From positions 225,052-289,051 of the forward strand of contig CAVSGS010000016.1 of NCBI GenBank assembly GCA_963727545.1: a stretch of 64,000 nt of DNA. Direction: 5' to 3'. The position numbers and the translations under genes were made by a program. The notes under the pieces are model-generated. The model searched no databases. It was not told the origin of the DNA and saw nothing but the letters and a program-made list of their open reading frames with translations. Source of the stretch: Flexifilum sp963727545 (GTDB lineage Bacteria; Chloroflexota; Anaerolineae; Aggregatilineales; Phototrophicaceae). How positions within the stretch are numbered: the first letter of the stretch is position 1; every line of letters begins with the position of its first letter. This document shows positions 46,097 through 54,129 of this stretch, in pieces.

Positions 46097-47167
46097 CTAC
46101 GGCTCAAGTGCGAAATCCACGACATTGGCTGTTCCGGCGGCGTAAACGACGACGTGGCGAATCGGGCTTGCCAGCGGCGACCAACCCGCCGCGGCTGCGT
46201 CCAACCACAACGATTGCAACCGGGTAATCCCGTCCCAGCGATAATAACCGTCGGCGTCGGTGCGCACGCCGACCGGACGATCCTCGACGGCTGCCGCGCT
46301 GTCGATCTCGACGGCGTCCACGTTCAGCGCGGTGTCCAGAATCAGCACGCCGTCACCGGCGGCGGCGGGCTGGCTCAGCCCGGCAGTTGCGCCGCCGAAG
46401 GGGATAGTCACGCTGATCGGCTGCACCAGCGTCCCCGTGCTCAGCGCGGCGGGCAGCGGATGGCGCAGCGTGATTTCATAAGGGCGCGGCGATCCAACGG
46501 CGGCGATGAAGTTGTAGGCGTCGGTGCCGAGGCGGAGCAGATCGCCGGGGGCGAGTCCGTTCAAGTCGTCGAGCGCCAGACTGGTCACGCCAGCGGGCGC
46601 GGCAAAGACGACCTGTCGCCCGATGCCTACCGGTGCAAGCTGACATTCGCGCACGGTGGTGCCGACCGGATGATCGAGGGCGAGCGGCTGGCTCAACGCC
46701 AGCGGATGCTCGGTGGCAGGCGGCGGATTCGGGTCATCGACTAACCGAATGCGTGCTCCGGCGATCGGCGCGCCGTTCCCGTTCGCCTGCGTCACGCGAC
46801 CCCGCAAACTGACCGGCAGTGGGAGCAGCGTCAATTCGCCCAGATCGAGCGGCAGGGTCGTGGCGGGATACACGGCGATGCTGCGCGTCAGCGGGCGATA
46901 GGTCGGCGCGCTGATGCTCAGGTTGATGACGTAGTTGGCGGTGCGATCCGGGAAAACGCGCTCCACTTTGCCGGAGAGGACGAAAATTCCCGGTGCGGCG
47001 CGGCGCGCCTCGATCAGCGAGTGGTCGGTGGTGATGGTGAAGTTTGAAATCGGCTGCTTGGAGACGGCATCGCTCAGCAGACCGTAAATCAGCGCGGAAA
47101 AACGCGCGGTCGTATCGTCGACGACGGTGTAGGTGTAACCCTGCGCGCTGATCGGATGTCGGATCAT
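46097..47167 (-). CDS. Carboxypeptidase-regulatory-like beta protein in eCIS operon
   Basis: A 356-residue, beta-rich protein with no signal peptide. Segments such as RFSALIYGLLSDAVSKQPIS and SLRGRVTQANGNGAPIAGAR with the later GVRTDADGYYRWDGITRLQS resemble carboxypeptidase-regulatory/Pvc16-associated beta sandwiches. The segment DDLNGLAPGDLLRLGTDAYN shares its G-D-x-x-x-L pattern with the sheath 1 insertion. It lies between the Pvc16 cap gene and sheath 1. I infer a structural role at the particle exterior or cap. No enzyme motif is seen. Confidence 0.7.
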   Translation of the reverse strand: MIRHPISAQGYTYTVVDDTTARFSALIYGLLSDAVSKQPISNFTITTDHSLIEARRAAPGIFVLSGKVERVFPDRTANYVINLSISAPTYRPLTRSIAVYPATTLPLDLGELTLLPLPVSLRGRVTQANGNGAPIAGARIRLVDDPNPPPATEHPLALSQPLALDHPVGTTVRECQLAPVGIGRQVVFAAPAGVTSLALDDLNGLAPGDLLRLGTDAYNFIAAVGSPRPYEITLRHPLPAALSTGTLVQPISVTIPFGGATAGLSQPAAAGDGVLILDTALNVDAVEIDSAAAVEDRPVGVRTDADGYYRWDGITRLQSLWLDAAAAGWSPLASPIRHVVVYAAGTANVVDFALEP

Positions 47168-47173
47168 CGCCGC

Positions 47174-47761
47174 TTAATCCCGATCCACAATTTGGCTGTA
47201 GCCGAGTTCGCGCACCAGCACGGGCGAGCCTTCCTGAGGCTCGCGCTGCGAGTCGATGGTGACGAGCGTGACTTCGTAGGGCAGCGAAGTTTGATAGGGT
47301 TCTTGCAGTGAATTCCAGACACGCGTGACGTCTTCCAGCGACATCGGCTCGAAGTTGACGCGAAAGGCTTGACCGCTGTTTTCGAGTGTGCCGAGCAGCG
47401 TCGCGCCTTTGAGGATGGCGTAGTCATTGAGCACCTGCAGCACCCGCCCGATCAAGGCTTGCTCGTCGCTGGGGTCCTGCACTATTGGCGTGATTAAGTA
47501 GTGCAGGTCAACCGGAAAACCGACGTGCTCGGTTTGGGTCGCGTTGATGCGGCGGGGCGGGCGGTTGAGCGGATCGCCATTGCGGACGACGCGGTAGAGC
47601 CACAGCGAAACGCCCTGTGCGTTCGCCTCGCGCATCTCTTTGGGCGAGCGCAGGTCGATTTTCACACCCGCGATCTGAGGCAGCGTGCTCTGCGTAATAT
47701 AGGTGCGGAGGAGGTCGCGGAGGCTGCGGGTGAGGTCGGCAATTGCAGCGTAATCGCTCAT
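47174..47761 (-). CDS. eCIS cap/terminator protein, DUF4255 (Pvc16/Afp16-like)
   Basis: A 195-residue protein of the DUF4255/Pvc16 N-terminal family. Diagnostic parts: an N-terminal helix (YAAIADLTRSLRDLLRTYIT), IAGVKIDLRSPKEMREANAQ, GVSLWLYRVVRNGDPLNRPP, FPVDLHYLITPI, DEQALIGRVLQVLNDYAILK, LPYEVTLVTIDSQREPQEGS and PVLVRELGY. Afp16-type proteins cap the tube and sheath and stop elongation at the distal end. This is the first gene of the operon. The 254 bp upstream separate it from the divergent SARP regulator. Confidence 0.93.
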   Translation of the reverse strand: MSDYAAIADLTRSLRDLLRTYITQSTLPQIAGVKIDLRSPKEMREANAQGVSLWLYRVVRNGDPLNRPPRRINATQTEHVGFPVDLHYLITPIVQDPSDEQALIGRVLQVLNDYAILKGATLLGTLENSGQAFRVNFEPMSLEDVTRVWNSLQEPYQTSLPYEVTLVTIDSQREPQEGSPVLVRELGYSQIVDRD

Positions 47762-48015
47762 ACAGTTCTCGTCATCGGTCGTGAAGTCAGAATAGAATCG
47801 GGGTGTCTTTTGGAGCGTCTTAGCGGTGTCCGTTTAGGTATCTTTTAGGGGAGGTGACGACCAGTCGCCGATCGCAGCATAGTACTTTATGGCTATATGT
47901 GTTTGCATAATACCCGTATAGCGTAGAAAAGAAACGAATTACGCAAAATATCTCTTTAGCCCCAAACCCCCACTAAATACTTCACATTACGCCCCGGGTT
48001 TGATAGTCGTGAAGG
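47762..48015. promoter_or_regulatory. Divergent control region between eCIS operon and SARP gene
   Basis: The only sizeable gap before the eCIS operon and its divergent regulator, so both promoters should be here. TTTAGG occurs twice on the + strand, at 47833-47838 and 47844-47849, exactly 11 bp apart. SARP activators bind short direct repeats spaced by about one helical turn, so this is a candidate site. I do not assign -35/-10 boxes. No open frame of interest is seen. Confidence 0.4.
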
Positions 48016-48960
48016 ATGACCGACATGACTTCACTCGACGTGCAACTTTTTGGCAAATTCTGTGCCCATTACGCCGACCAGCCGATCAAAGGTTGGGAAG
48101 CCAACAAAGTGCAGGAGCTAATCTGCTACCTGCTGCTGCATCGCAGCCGCCCCCATGCGCGGGAGGCGCTGGCGAGCATCCTGTGGGAGAACAACACCAC
48201 CGCCCAATCGAAAAAATATCTGCGGCAAACGCTCTGGCAGTTACAGACCGGGCTGGATTCCTGCACGCCGGAACCGGCGGATCGGCTGCTGCTGCTCGAA
48301 CCGAACTGGATCAACCTCAATCCCGATTACGATCTGTGGCTGGACGTGGACGAGTTCGAGGCAGCATACCGGCTGGTGCGCGGGATCGGCGGTGCGCAGC
48401 TCGACGAGCCGCAGGTCGCGCGCGTGCAGGCGGCAGTTTCACTCTACAAGGGCGACTTGCTGGAAAGCTGGTATCGGGATTGGTGCTGGATTGAGCGCGA
48501 GCGGCTGCAAAATATGTATCTGACTCTGCTCGACAAGTTGATGTCGTACAGCGAGGCGCACGGTCTTTACGAGACGGGGATGGATTACGGGACGCGCATC
48601 CTGCACTACGACCGCGCCCGCGAGCGCACGCATCAGCAGTTGATTCGGCTGTATATGCTGGCGGGCGATCGCGCCGGGGCGCTGCGTCAGTACGAACGCT
48701 GTGAGGCGGCGCTGCGCGACGAACTCAACGTCAAGCCGTCCAAATACTCGCAGGCGTTATGTGCCCAAATTCGAGCGGATACGCTGGACGTGTCGGCTTA
48801 TGTGCCGGGAGCGACCGCGAATGCGCCGGATCTTGTCAAGCGGCTCGACAACCTGCGCGAGATGCTCGCCGACATGCAGACCTATCTCCACGCTGAGATG
48901 GCGTCGATTGAGCAGCAGCTTAACCGGAGCGAAATCGACAACCGAGTCACCGGGATTTAG
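48016..48960 (+). CDS. SARP/BTAD-type transcriptional activator
   Basis: A 314-residue regulator. The N-terminal ~100 residues form an OmpR-like winged helix (LDVQLFGKFCAHYADQPIKG, VQELICYLLLHRSRPHAREA, LASILWENNTTAQSKKYLRQ). A bacterial transcriptional activator domain (BTAD, ~100-245) follows: LDVDEFEAAYRLVRGIG, AVSLYKGDLLESWYRDWCWI, ERERLQNMYLTLLDKLMSYS and ERTHQQLIRLYMLAGDRAGA with LRQYERCEAALRDELNVKPS. The C-terminus is a coiled coil (KRLDNLREMLADMQTYLHAE). No ATPase or TPR part follows, so it is a short SARP. Divergence from the eCIS operon suggests it controls that operon. The start is ATG 48016 or 48025. Confidence 0.88.
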   Translation: MTDMTSLDVQLFGKFCAHYADQPIKGWEANKVQELICYLLLHRSRPHAREALASILWENNTTAQSKKYLRQTLWQLQTGLDSCTPEPADRLLLLEPNWINLNPDYDLWLDVDEFEAAYRLVRGIGGAQLDEPQVARVQAAVSLYKGDLLESWYRDWCWIERERLQNMYLTLLDKLMSYSEAHGLYETGMDYGTRILHYDRARERTHQQLIRLYMLAGDRAGALRQYERCEAALRDELNVKPSKYSQALCAQIRADTLDVSAYVPGATANAPDLVKRLDNLREMLADMQTYLHAEMASIEQQLNRSEIDNRVTGI

Positions 48961-49062
48961 CCCATCGGAAGATGTCCGCGAGACGCTCCCGGATACATTC
49001 CGGCGTATCCACTGCCGCTATGCTCGGTAGAGTGACCGTCACTTGGGCAAGCTGCGATTGCT

Positions 49063-49308
49063 GTGGAACCACCCTACGAAGAAGCGACTCATTCTTTTAT
49101 GATTCGGCTCTGGAGCGAGGATTCAGATCACGCTCACAGCCGTTTATGGCGGGGACATATCACCCACGTGCCGACCGGAACGCAGCGCTACTGCCAGAAC
49201 CTCGACGAAATCTCGGATTTCATCGCCGAGTACCTCGATCAGATGAATGGGGGGCGCGGTCGTTGGGGGTGGCTGCGGCGCTTATTGTGCCGGTGGCGGC
49301 TGTTCTAG
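49063..49308 (+). CDS. Small unknown protein
   Basis: An 81-residue protein: SFMIRLWSEDSDHAHSRLWR, GHITHVPTGTQRYCQNLDEI, SDFIAEYLDQMNGG, with a Trp/Arg-rich end. The pattern F-x-I-R-x-W ... W-x-G-x-I-x-H-V-x-x-G ... I-x-x-F-I-x-x-Y-L is familiar from small uncharacterised proteins of filamentous Chloroflexota and Cyanobacteria; no function is known to me. It lies about 100 bp behind the SARP gene in the same direction. Confidence 0.6.
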   Translation: MEPPYEEATHSFMIRLWSEDSDHAHSRLWRGHITHVPTGTQRYCQNLDEISDFIAEYLDQMNGGRGRWGWLRRLLCRWRLF

Positions 49309-49335
49309 AGTGTGCCTGAGGAATCGTGGCAATCT

Positions 49336-49365
49336 GTAGGGGCGCAGCGCGCTGCGCCCCTACTC
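49336..49365. repeat. Dispersed palindrome GTAGGGGCGCAGCGCGCTGC
   Basis: The cleanest copy: GTAGGGGCGCAGCGC followed by GCTGCGCCCCTAC, between the convergent small unknown gene and SRPBCC gene. A probable two-way terminator of the dispersed family. Confidence 0.65.
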
Positions 49366-49402
49366 AGATTTCTTGCCCATAACCGTGCGCCTGTAATAAG
49401 CT

Positions 49403-49834
49403 TCAGGCGTCGAGCAGTCGCTTCAGGTTGCTGATTTGCGCCTCGAAGCCACGCTTGATCGAGCCTTCCAGCCCGGCAGCGATCAGGTCATACAACTCGT
49501 CGGGCGTTCCCTCAAAGGTGAAATGCAGCCGCGTTCCGGCGCCATCTGGCTCTAGTCGCCACGTCGTCACCGTGGGCATCGACCCAGTGCTGGTGTAGCG
49601 GATCAGGTGATTCGGCTCAAGGGCGGTGACTTCTGAGGTAATGGTGACGCCCCGACCGTTGTATTTGGCGGTCTGTTCGTAGCTTGAGCCGACCCTCAGC
49701 GGGAGGTCGGGCAGACGGGTGATTGCCTGTACCTCGTCGATCCATTCCGGCTGACGGGAGACGTCGGTCAGCAGCGCGAAAATCGCCGCGGCGGGGTGAT
49801 CGATGCGCTCGGCAAGCTCAATCGTAATCGCCAT
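49403..49834 (-). CDS. SRPBCC-family polyketide cyclase-like protein
   Basis: A 143-residue START/Bet v1-like protein. IELAERIDHPAAAIFALLTD and VSRQPEWIDEVQAITRLPDL are the conserved start. ITSEVTALEPNHLIRYTSTG, TTWRLEPDGAGTRLHFTFEG and a long C-terminal helix with GLEGSIKRGFEAQISNLKRL complete the helix-grip fold. Such proteins bind a hydrophobic ligand; the ligand is unknown. It is divergent from the solute-binding lipoprotein gene. Confidence 0.85.
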   Translation of the reverse strand: MAITIELAERIDHPAAAIFALLTDVSRQPEWIDEVQAITRLPDLPLRVGSSYEQTAKYNGRGVTITSEVTALEPNHLIRYTSTGSMPTVTTWRLEPDGAGTRLHFTFEGTPDELYDLIAAGLEGSIKRGFEAQISNLKRLLDA

Positions 49835-49955
49835 GGGTTTTATCCTAAGAATTTTAATGATCCGCGTAAGTTCTCAAGCATAACATCTCGCCGGGGAATT
49901 TGCCGCAAACGCGCATCGTGTATAATCCTGTGCAACCTTTCGCAAGGGAGTGGTT

Positions 49956-51281
49956 ATGCGCTGGAAAATTATCCCGGTGATGATTGGGTTGTTCTTGCTG
50001 GCGCTGAGCTTGAGCGCCTGTGCTTCGTCGCTGGCACAACCGGAAAACTTAGCGACCGACGCGATCGATCCTGTATCGCTGCAAGCACCGACCAATACCG
50101 TGACGGCGGCAGTTCAGCCGACCGTCGTGCCGACGGCTCAACCGACGGTGGCGGGACCGGCGGTGCTCAACCTGTGGTGGCCTGAACCGCTCGCCCCGGT
50201 TGACGACGGCGACGCGGCGGACCTGCTTTCGGAGCAAATTAGCGGCTTTCAGGCAGCGAATCAAGACGTAGAGGTCGCGTTCCGGCTCAAGAAAGCGACG
50301 GATGTGGGCGGGATCATGTCGACGCTGCGGGCGGCGAGCTTAGTCGCGCCGGGGGCGCTGCCGGATCTCACGTTGATGCGGCGCAGCGACGTACTGGCGG
50401 CGGCTCAAGCCGGGCTGATCCAGCCGTTCGACGATCGGGCGGTGGCGCCGATCTTGGACGATCTGCATCCAGTGGTCGCCGAGTTGGGACGCGTCAACGA
50501 CCGGCTGTACGGGCTGCCCTACAACGTCGAAGTGCAGCACCTTGCTTATCAATCCGGCTTGTATTCGCTCGTCTCGTGGTCGTTTGCCAACGTGCTGGCG
50601 CAGAAGACGGCGTTTGTCTTTCCGGCGGGGCGCGCGACCAGTCTCAGCGACGTGTTTCTGGTCCAGTATCGATCCCAGACCGATACGCTTAGCAGTGGCG
50701 GCATCACCATTGACACCGGCGAACTGCGGGCTTTGTTCCAGTTCTACCAGCAAGCCGTCACCGATGGCGTGATCGATCCGGTCGTTTTAGAGTATATCGT
50801 CCCGACCGATTACCGGGCGGAATTGGCGACCGGCTCTGCACCCGCGGGGATTGTCACGTCGTCGCTGTATTTGTGGCTGCTGGAGGATGGCGCGACCCTC
50901 GACTTCGCGCCGATTCCGACGGAGTCAGGGACGCCGACGACGGTGGTCGATGGCTGGATGTGGGTGCTGACGACCGCCGACGCCGAACGGCAGGCGGTGG
51001 CGCTGCGCTTCCTCAACTGGATGCTCGACATCGACCGGCAGGGACGCTACAACCAGTCGATCTACATGCTGCCATCGCAGCGTACCGCGCTGCGCCAGTG
51101 GGAAGACGCCGATTACGCCAGCTTCGTCGATACACTGCTCAACAACGCGACGCTGCCGCTGGCGGAGAGCAACGGCGGCGTGACGGCGCGGGTGATCCAG
51201 AGCGCGCTGGCTTCGGTGATCTCCGGTCAGCGCACGGCGGAACAGGCGACGCAGGACGTGATCACGCAGCTACCGAGTTAG
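49956..51281 (+). CDS. Extracellular solute-binding lipoprotein
   Basis: A 441-residue lipoprotein with signal MRWKIIPVMIGLFLLALSLS and lipobox LSAC. A Thr/Val/Pro-rich linker leads into a family 1-type binding protein: AVLNLWWPEPLAPVDD, ISGFQAANQDVEVAFRLK, PDLTLMRRSDVLAAAQAG, YGLPYNVEVQHLAYQSGL, and the C-terminal VDGWMWVLTTADAERQAVAL with RFLNWMLDIDRQGRYNQSIY. No transporter permease or ATPase genes are next to it, so it may feed a distant ABC transporter. ATG 49956 is preferred over the in-frame GTG 49950 because GGGAG stands five bases upstream of it. Confidence 0.88.
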   Translation: MRWKIIPVMIGLFLLALSLSACASSLAQPENLATDAIDPVSLQAPTNTVTAAVQPTVVPTAQPTVAGPAVLNLWWPEPLAPVDDGDAADLLSEQISGFQAANQDVEVAFRLKKATDVGGIMSTLRAASLVAPGALPDLTLMRRSDVLAAAQAGLIQPFDDRAVAPILDDLHPVVAELGRVNDRLYGLPYNVEVQHLAYQSGLYSLVSWSFANVLAQKTAFVFPAGRATSLSDVFLVQYRSQTDTLSSGGITIDTGELRALFQFYQQAVTDGVIDPVVLEYIVPTDYRAELATGSAPAGIVTSSLYLWLLEDGATLDFAPIPTESGTPTTVVDGWMWVLTTADAERQAVALRFLNWMLDIDRQGRYNQSIYMLPSQRTALRQWEDADYASFVDTLLNNATLPLAESNGGVTARVIQSALASVISGQRTAEQATQDVITQLPS

Positions 51282-51465
51282 CGGATAGCGGTTAGTTTTT
51301 GGTCGTTAGTTCGTAGCTTTGATATGCGTTGGCAATGACGATGACTAAAAACTAGGCTCATGTGCAAAACGAGTGAAAAGCCGGGCTTTTGTAGGGGCGC
51401 AGCGTGCTGCGCCCACACTTTCTGAACCTGAGCCAAAAACTAATCACTAACGACTAAAAACTGTC
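51282..51465. repeat. Composite intergenic repeats
   Basis: Two AT-rich repeat segments of the TTAGTTTTT / CTAAAAACTA type (51282-51354 and 51431-51465) flank a GTAGGGGC palindrome (51391-51415, GTAGGGGCGCAGCGTGCTGC then GCCCAC). They lie between the convergent solute-binding protein and response regulator genes. The same AT-rich type is found at 19842-19895. Confidence 0.55.
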
Positions 51466-51469
51466 TCCA

Positions 51470-51835
51470 TCAGGCTTTGACGCCCACGTCGATCAGCGTG
51501 GTTTTCAGGCTGCGCAAATTGATCGGCTTGGCGAGATATGCGCTTGCGCCGGCAGCTTGGGCTTCATCGACCTTAGGCGGCATGTGCGCCGAGATCATGA
51601 TGATCGGTAGGTGGGCGGTCTGCGGATTGGTGCGGAGTTGGCGGCACATGACTAATCCGCTCACATCCGGCAGCATGATGTCCAGCAGTACCGCATCCGG
51701 CATTTCCGCACCGATCTTTTCCCATCCCTGCGCGACGGTGAATGCTTCCATCGACTCGTGTCCGATGATCCTGAGGAAAGTGCTGAGCATTTCCGTCGTC
51801 AAGTGTTCATCATCGACGATTAGAATCTTTGCCAT
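51470..51835 (-). CDS. Receiver-only response regulator (CheY-like)
   Basis: A 121-residue single receiver domain. MAKILIVDDEHLTTEM holds the acidic pair, DAVLLDIMLPDVSG the phosphorylated Asp, IIMISAHMP the switch Ser/Thr region, and AYLAKPIN the conserved Lys. No output domain is present, so it probably acts by protein contact. The partner kinase is not in the window. It ends within the repeat region and follows the GNAT-like gene by five bp, so the two may be co-transcribed. Confidence 0.93.
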   Translation of the reverse strand: MAKILIVDDEHLTTEMLSTFLRIIGHESMEAFTVAQGWEKIGAEMPDAVLLDIMLPDVSGLVMCRQLRTNPQTAHLPIIMISAHMPPKVDEAQAAGASAYLAKPINLRSLKTTLIDVGVKA

Positions 51836-51840
51836 GAACT

Positions 51841-52983
51841 CTAGAGTGCCTTTTCGTAGTAACGATAGGTCTTGTAAATCTGCGATCCGAAATTCTTGGC
51901 AATGCTAACCATGTTCTGGTTGATCGCCAAAATCCAGCCGGAGTCGCTGTGCTGGTAGTTCCCTTTCAGCATTGCTTCGAGGACGTGATAGTAGAGCACC
52001 GCGTCCACACCTTTGTTGCGATACGCCTCTTTGACACCCATCAACGGCACGCGCGCCCAGTCGATGACCGGGTTGATCTTCCAATGCCAGAGTGCCTGCG
52101 CCAGTGAAACGATCTCCGGCGTGCCCGGTTTGGGATACACTCGTTTGAGCACTTGGTTGAAGTCCGGGATCGCCATGATGAACCCGGCGGGCTTATCGTC
52201 CACGTAACCGAAGAAAGCGAGGTCGGCGTCGAAGAACTGTCCCAGCGACTTGACCATCGCATCCAGTTCTTTCGGCGTCATCGGGACAAAGCTCCAGTTT
52301 TTCTCCCATGCCGCGTTGTAGAGTTCCTTGAACAGCTCGAACTCCTGTTTGAGATCGTGCCGGTCAATCGGGCGGACGGTGACGTGATTCCGCTTCATGA
52401 TCGCTTTGGTCACGCGCTCTAGGCGCGCATCCAAGCCGTTCTCTTCGACTTGCTGGCGGCTGAGGTGAAAGCTGTAGGTATCCATGACCGGCTTGTAATC
52501 GCTGGCGAGGATCAGCTTCTCGTAGTAGGGCAGGTTGTAGGGCATCAGCAGGATTGGACGGGTGAAGCCGTCGACCAGCAAGCCGGTCTCCTCGTGCGTC
52601 GTGAAAGTCTGGGGACCGCGAATCGTTTCGTAACCCTTCGCTTTGACCCAATCGGCAGCTGTTTGGAGCAGGGCGGAGGCGGCTTCTTGATCGTCGTAGG
52701 CTTCGAATGCGCCGAACCAGCCGATGTGCTCGTGGTTGAATTCGTTGTGGCGGTGATTGATGTAGGCGGCAATCGTGCCGACGATACGATCGTCGCGGTA
52801 AGCGGCGAAGAAGTCGCCTTCCATGTACTCCCATGAGGGGGTGTGGTCTCGATCGAATTGTTCGCGCCGCATCGAGAGCAGTGGCGGCGTCCAGTTCGGA
52901 TCATCTTTGTACAGTGTCCACGGAAACTCAAAGAAAGGTTTGAAATCCGTTTGGTTCTCAACTTTGCGAATTTGCACGGGCAT
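51841..52983 (-). CDS. GNAT-like acyltransferase family protein
   Basis: A 380-residue protein. The N-terminal half is VQIRKVENQTDFKPFFEFPW, YKDDPNWTPPLLSMRREQFD, then FFAAYRDDRIVGTIAAYINH and GWFGAFEAYDDQEAASALLQ, followed by ADWVKAKGYETIRGPQTFTT, which resembles a GNAT fold. The second half (FELFKELYNAAWEKNWSFVP, DLAFFGYVDDKPAGFIMAIP, VDAVLYYHVLEAMLKGNYQH, SGWILAINQNMVSIAKNFGS) is another GNAT-like domain. This long double-domain group is common in bacteria and annotated only as N-acetyltransferase-like. The substrate is unknown. Confidence 0.82.
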   Translation of the reverse strand: MPVQIRKVENQTDFKPFFEFPWTLYKDDPNWTPPLLSMRREQFDRDHTPSWEYMEGDFFAAYRDDRIVGTIAAYINHRHNEFNHEHIGWFGAFEAYDDQEAASALLQTAADWVKAKGYETIRGPQTFTTHEETGLLVDGFTRPILLMPYNLPYYEKLILASDYKPVMDTYSFHLSRQQVEENGLDARLERVTKAIMKRNHVTVRPIDRHDLKQEFELFKELYNAAWEKNWSFVPMTPKELDAMVKSLGQFFDADLAFFGYVDDKPAGFIMAIPDFNQVLKRVYPKPGTPEIVSLAQALWHWKINPVIDWARVPLMGVKEAYRNKGVDAVLYYHVLEAMLKGNYQHSDSGWILAINQNMVSIAKNFGSQIYKTYRYYEKAL

Positions 52984-53154
52984 GGTGGCGCTTCTTTATT
53001 ATTTTTTCGGTAATCTTCTAAGGCGTAATCTTACTCGGTTTTCGTCGCTTCGGAAAGCCCGCTTTCTATGCGGGTGGCGGTCACGAAATCGCGGATAGAG
53101 GGAAAAATCGTCTTGACACTGTAAGGGGCGAATGCTAGTATAAGCCGCAGATGT

Positions 53155-53226
53155 TCCACAATAGCTCAATGGCAGAGCAATCGGCTGTTAACCGATGGGT
53201 TCCAGGTTCGAGTCCTGGTTGTGGAG
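53155..53226 (+). tRNA. tRNA-Asn (GUU)
   Basis: The acceptor TCCACAA (53155-53161) pairs with TTGTGGA (53219-53225), with discriminator G. The D arm is AGCTCAATGGCAGAGC. The anticodon arm is TCGGCTGTTAACCGA with anticodon GTT, and the T arm is CCAGGTTCGAGTCCTGG. CCA is not encoded. Length is 72 nt. Confidence 0.95.
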
Positions 53227-53231
53227 CTAGA

Positions 53232-53268
53232 CAAAAGCCTCGCAATTGCGAGGCTTTTGGTTTTTATT
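53232..53268 (+). terminator. Intrinsic terminator after tRNA-Asn
   Basis: CAAAAGCCTCGCAATTGCGAGGCTTTTGG followed by TTTTTATT: a 12-bp stem with minimal loop and a T tract, six bases after the tRNA. Confidence 0.85.
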
Positions 53269-53299
53269 AAGCGCTTTAGCGAGTTGAGAGCCGAAGGCA

Positions 53300-53970
53300 C
53301 GAAACAAAAAACCACCCGCTTAGCGGGTGGAAGCCAAGCATTTATAGAAAAAGGATTTCGACTCCGGTAGGATGGCAGATGTTCAAGCCGCCAGCCACCG
53401 AGGAGCGAAATCCATGGCAAACAGCCTAGCACAACACGAAATGGATGTGTAAGTACCATATCGTGTTCACCCCGAAGTATCGCCGCAAGATCATCTACAA
53501 CCAATACAAAAGCAGCGTGGTCGAAATACTGAAGGACTTGTGCAAGTGGAAGGGTGTGGAAATCATCGAGGGGAAAGCGATGGTGGATCACGTGCATCTG
53601 CTGGTATCGATTCCGCCGAAGATGGGCGTGTCGAGTTTTGTAGGGTATCTGAAGGCAAAGAGTGCCTTGATGATGTTCGACCGACACGCAAATCTGAAGT
53701 ACAAGCTAGGGAACCGGCATTTCTGGTCGCGGGGCTACCATGTCAGCACGGTCGGACTGAACGAAGCGACCATCGCAAAATACGTGAGAGAGCAAGAGAA
53801 GTACGACCAGATGATGGATCGGATCAGCACAAAAGAAGCAGAAGACCCCTTTAGGGGTTAGCGAAGTCATCGCTGCGCTGGCTTGAACGCAGTGAAAGAG
53901 CACCTTGAGGTGCGGCAAGTTCCAAGCCTTTATAGGGCTAGGTCAAGCCACCCGCATAGCGGGTGGTCTT
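53300..53970 (+). mobile_element. IS200-like element
   Basis: A single transposase gene flanked by two nearly identical subterminal palindromes: CCACCCGCTTAGCGGGTGG at 53312-53330 and CCACCCGCATAGCGGGTGG at 53948-53966. Subterminal hairpins instead of terminal inverted repeats, about 670 bp size and a Y1 HUH transposase are the IS200/IS605 group pattern. Exact cleavage ends cannot be fixed from one copy. It lies just downstream of the tRNA-Asn terminator. Confidence 0.82.
53414..53861 (+). CDS. tnpA: IS200-type Y1 (HUH) transposase, N-terminal frameshift
   Basis: Single-strand transposase. CKYHIVFTPKYRRKIIYNQY is the conserved start region, MVDHVHLLVSIPPK carries the HUH metal pair (HVH), and EATIAKYVREQEKYD carries the catalytic Tyr. 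From ATG 53414 the frame MANSLAQHE hits a stop after GATGTG. Dropping one A near 53432 would give the usual MANSLAHTKWMCKYHIVFTP. The rest is complete (~148 residues when repaired). The internal ATG 53445 would skip only the first residues, so limited activity cannot be excluded. Confidence 0.88.
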
Positions 53971-54129
53971 GACTTTCGGAGTTGCTCAACATGTATTTGA
54001 TGCGGTTGGCTGAGAAACAGGACAAGAAAGCCACTGAGTACCGCTGAGTGGAATCCTGATTGGTGAAAATTGTTTGTTGGTATAATTGCCTAAATCAGGC
54101 GAAAGATAACTTTAATACCCAGTCTTGAG

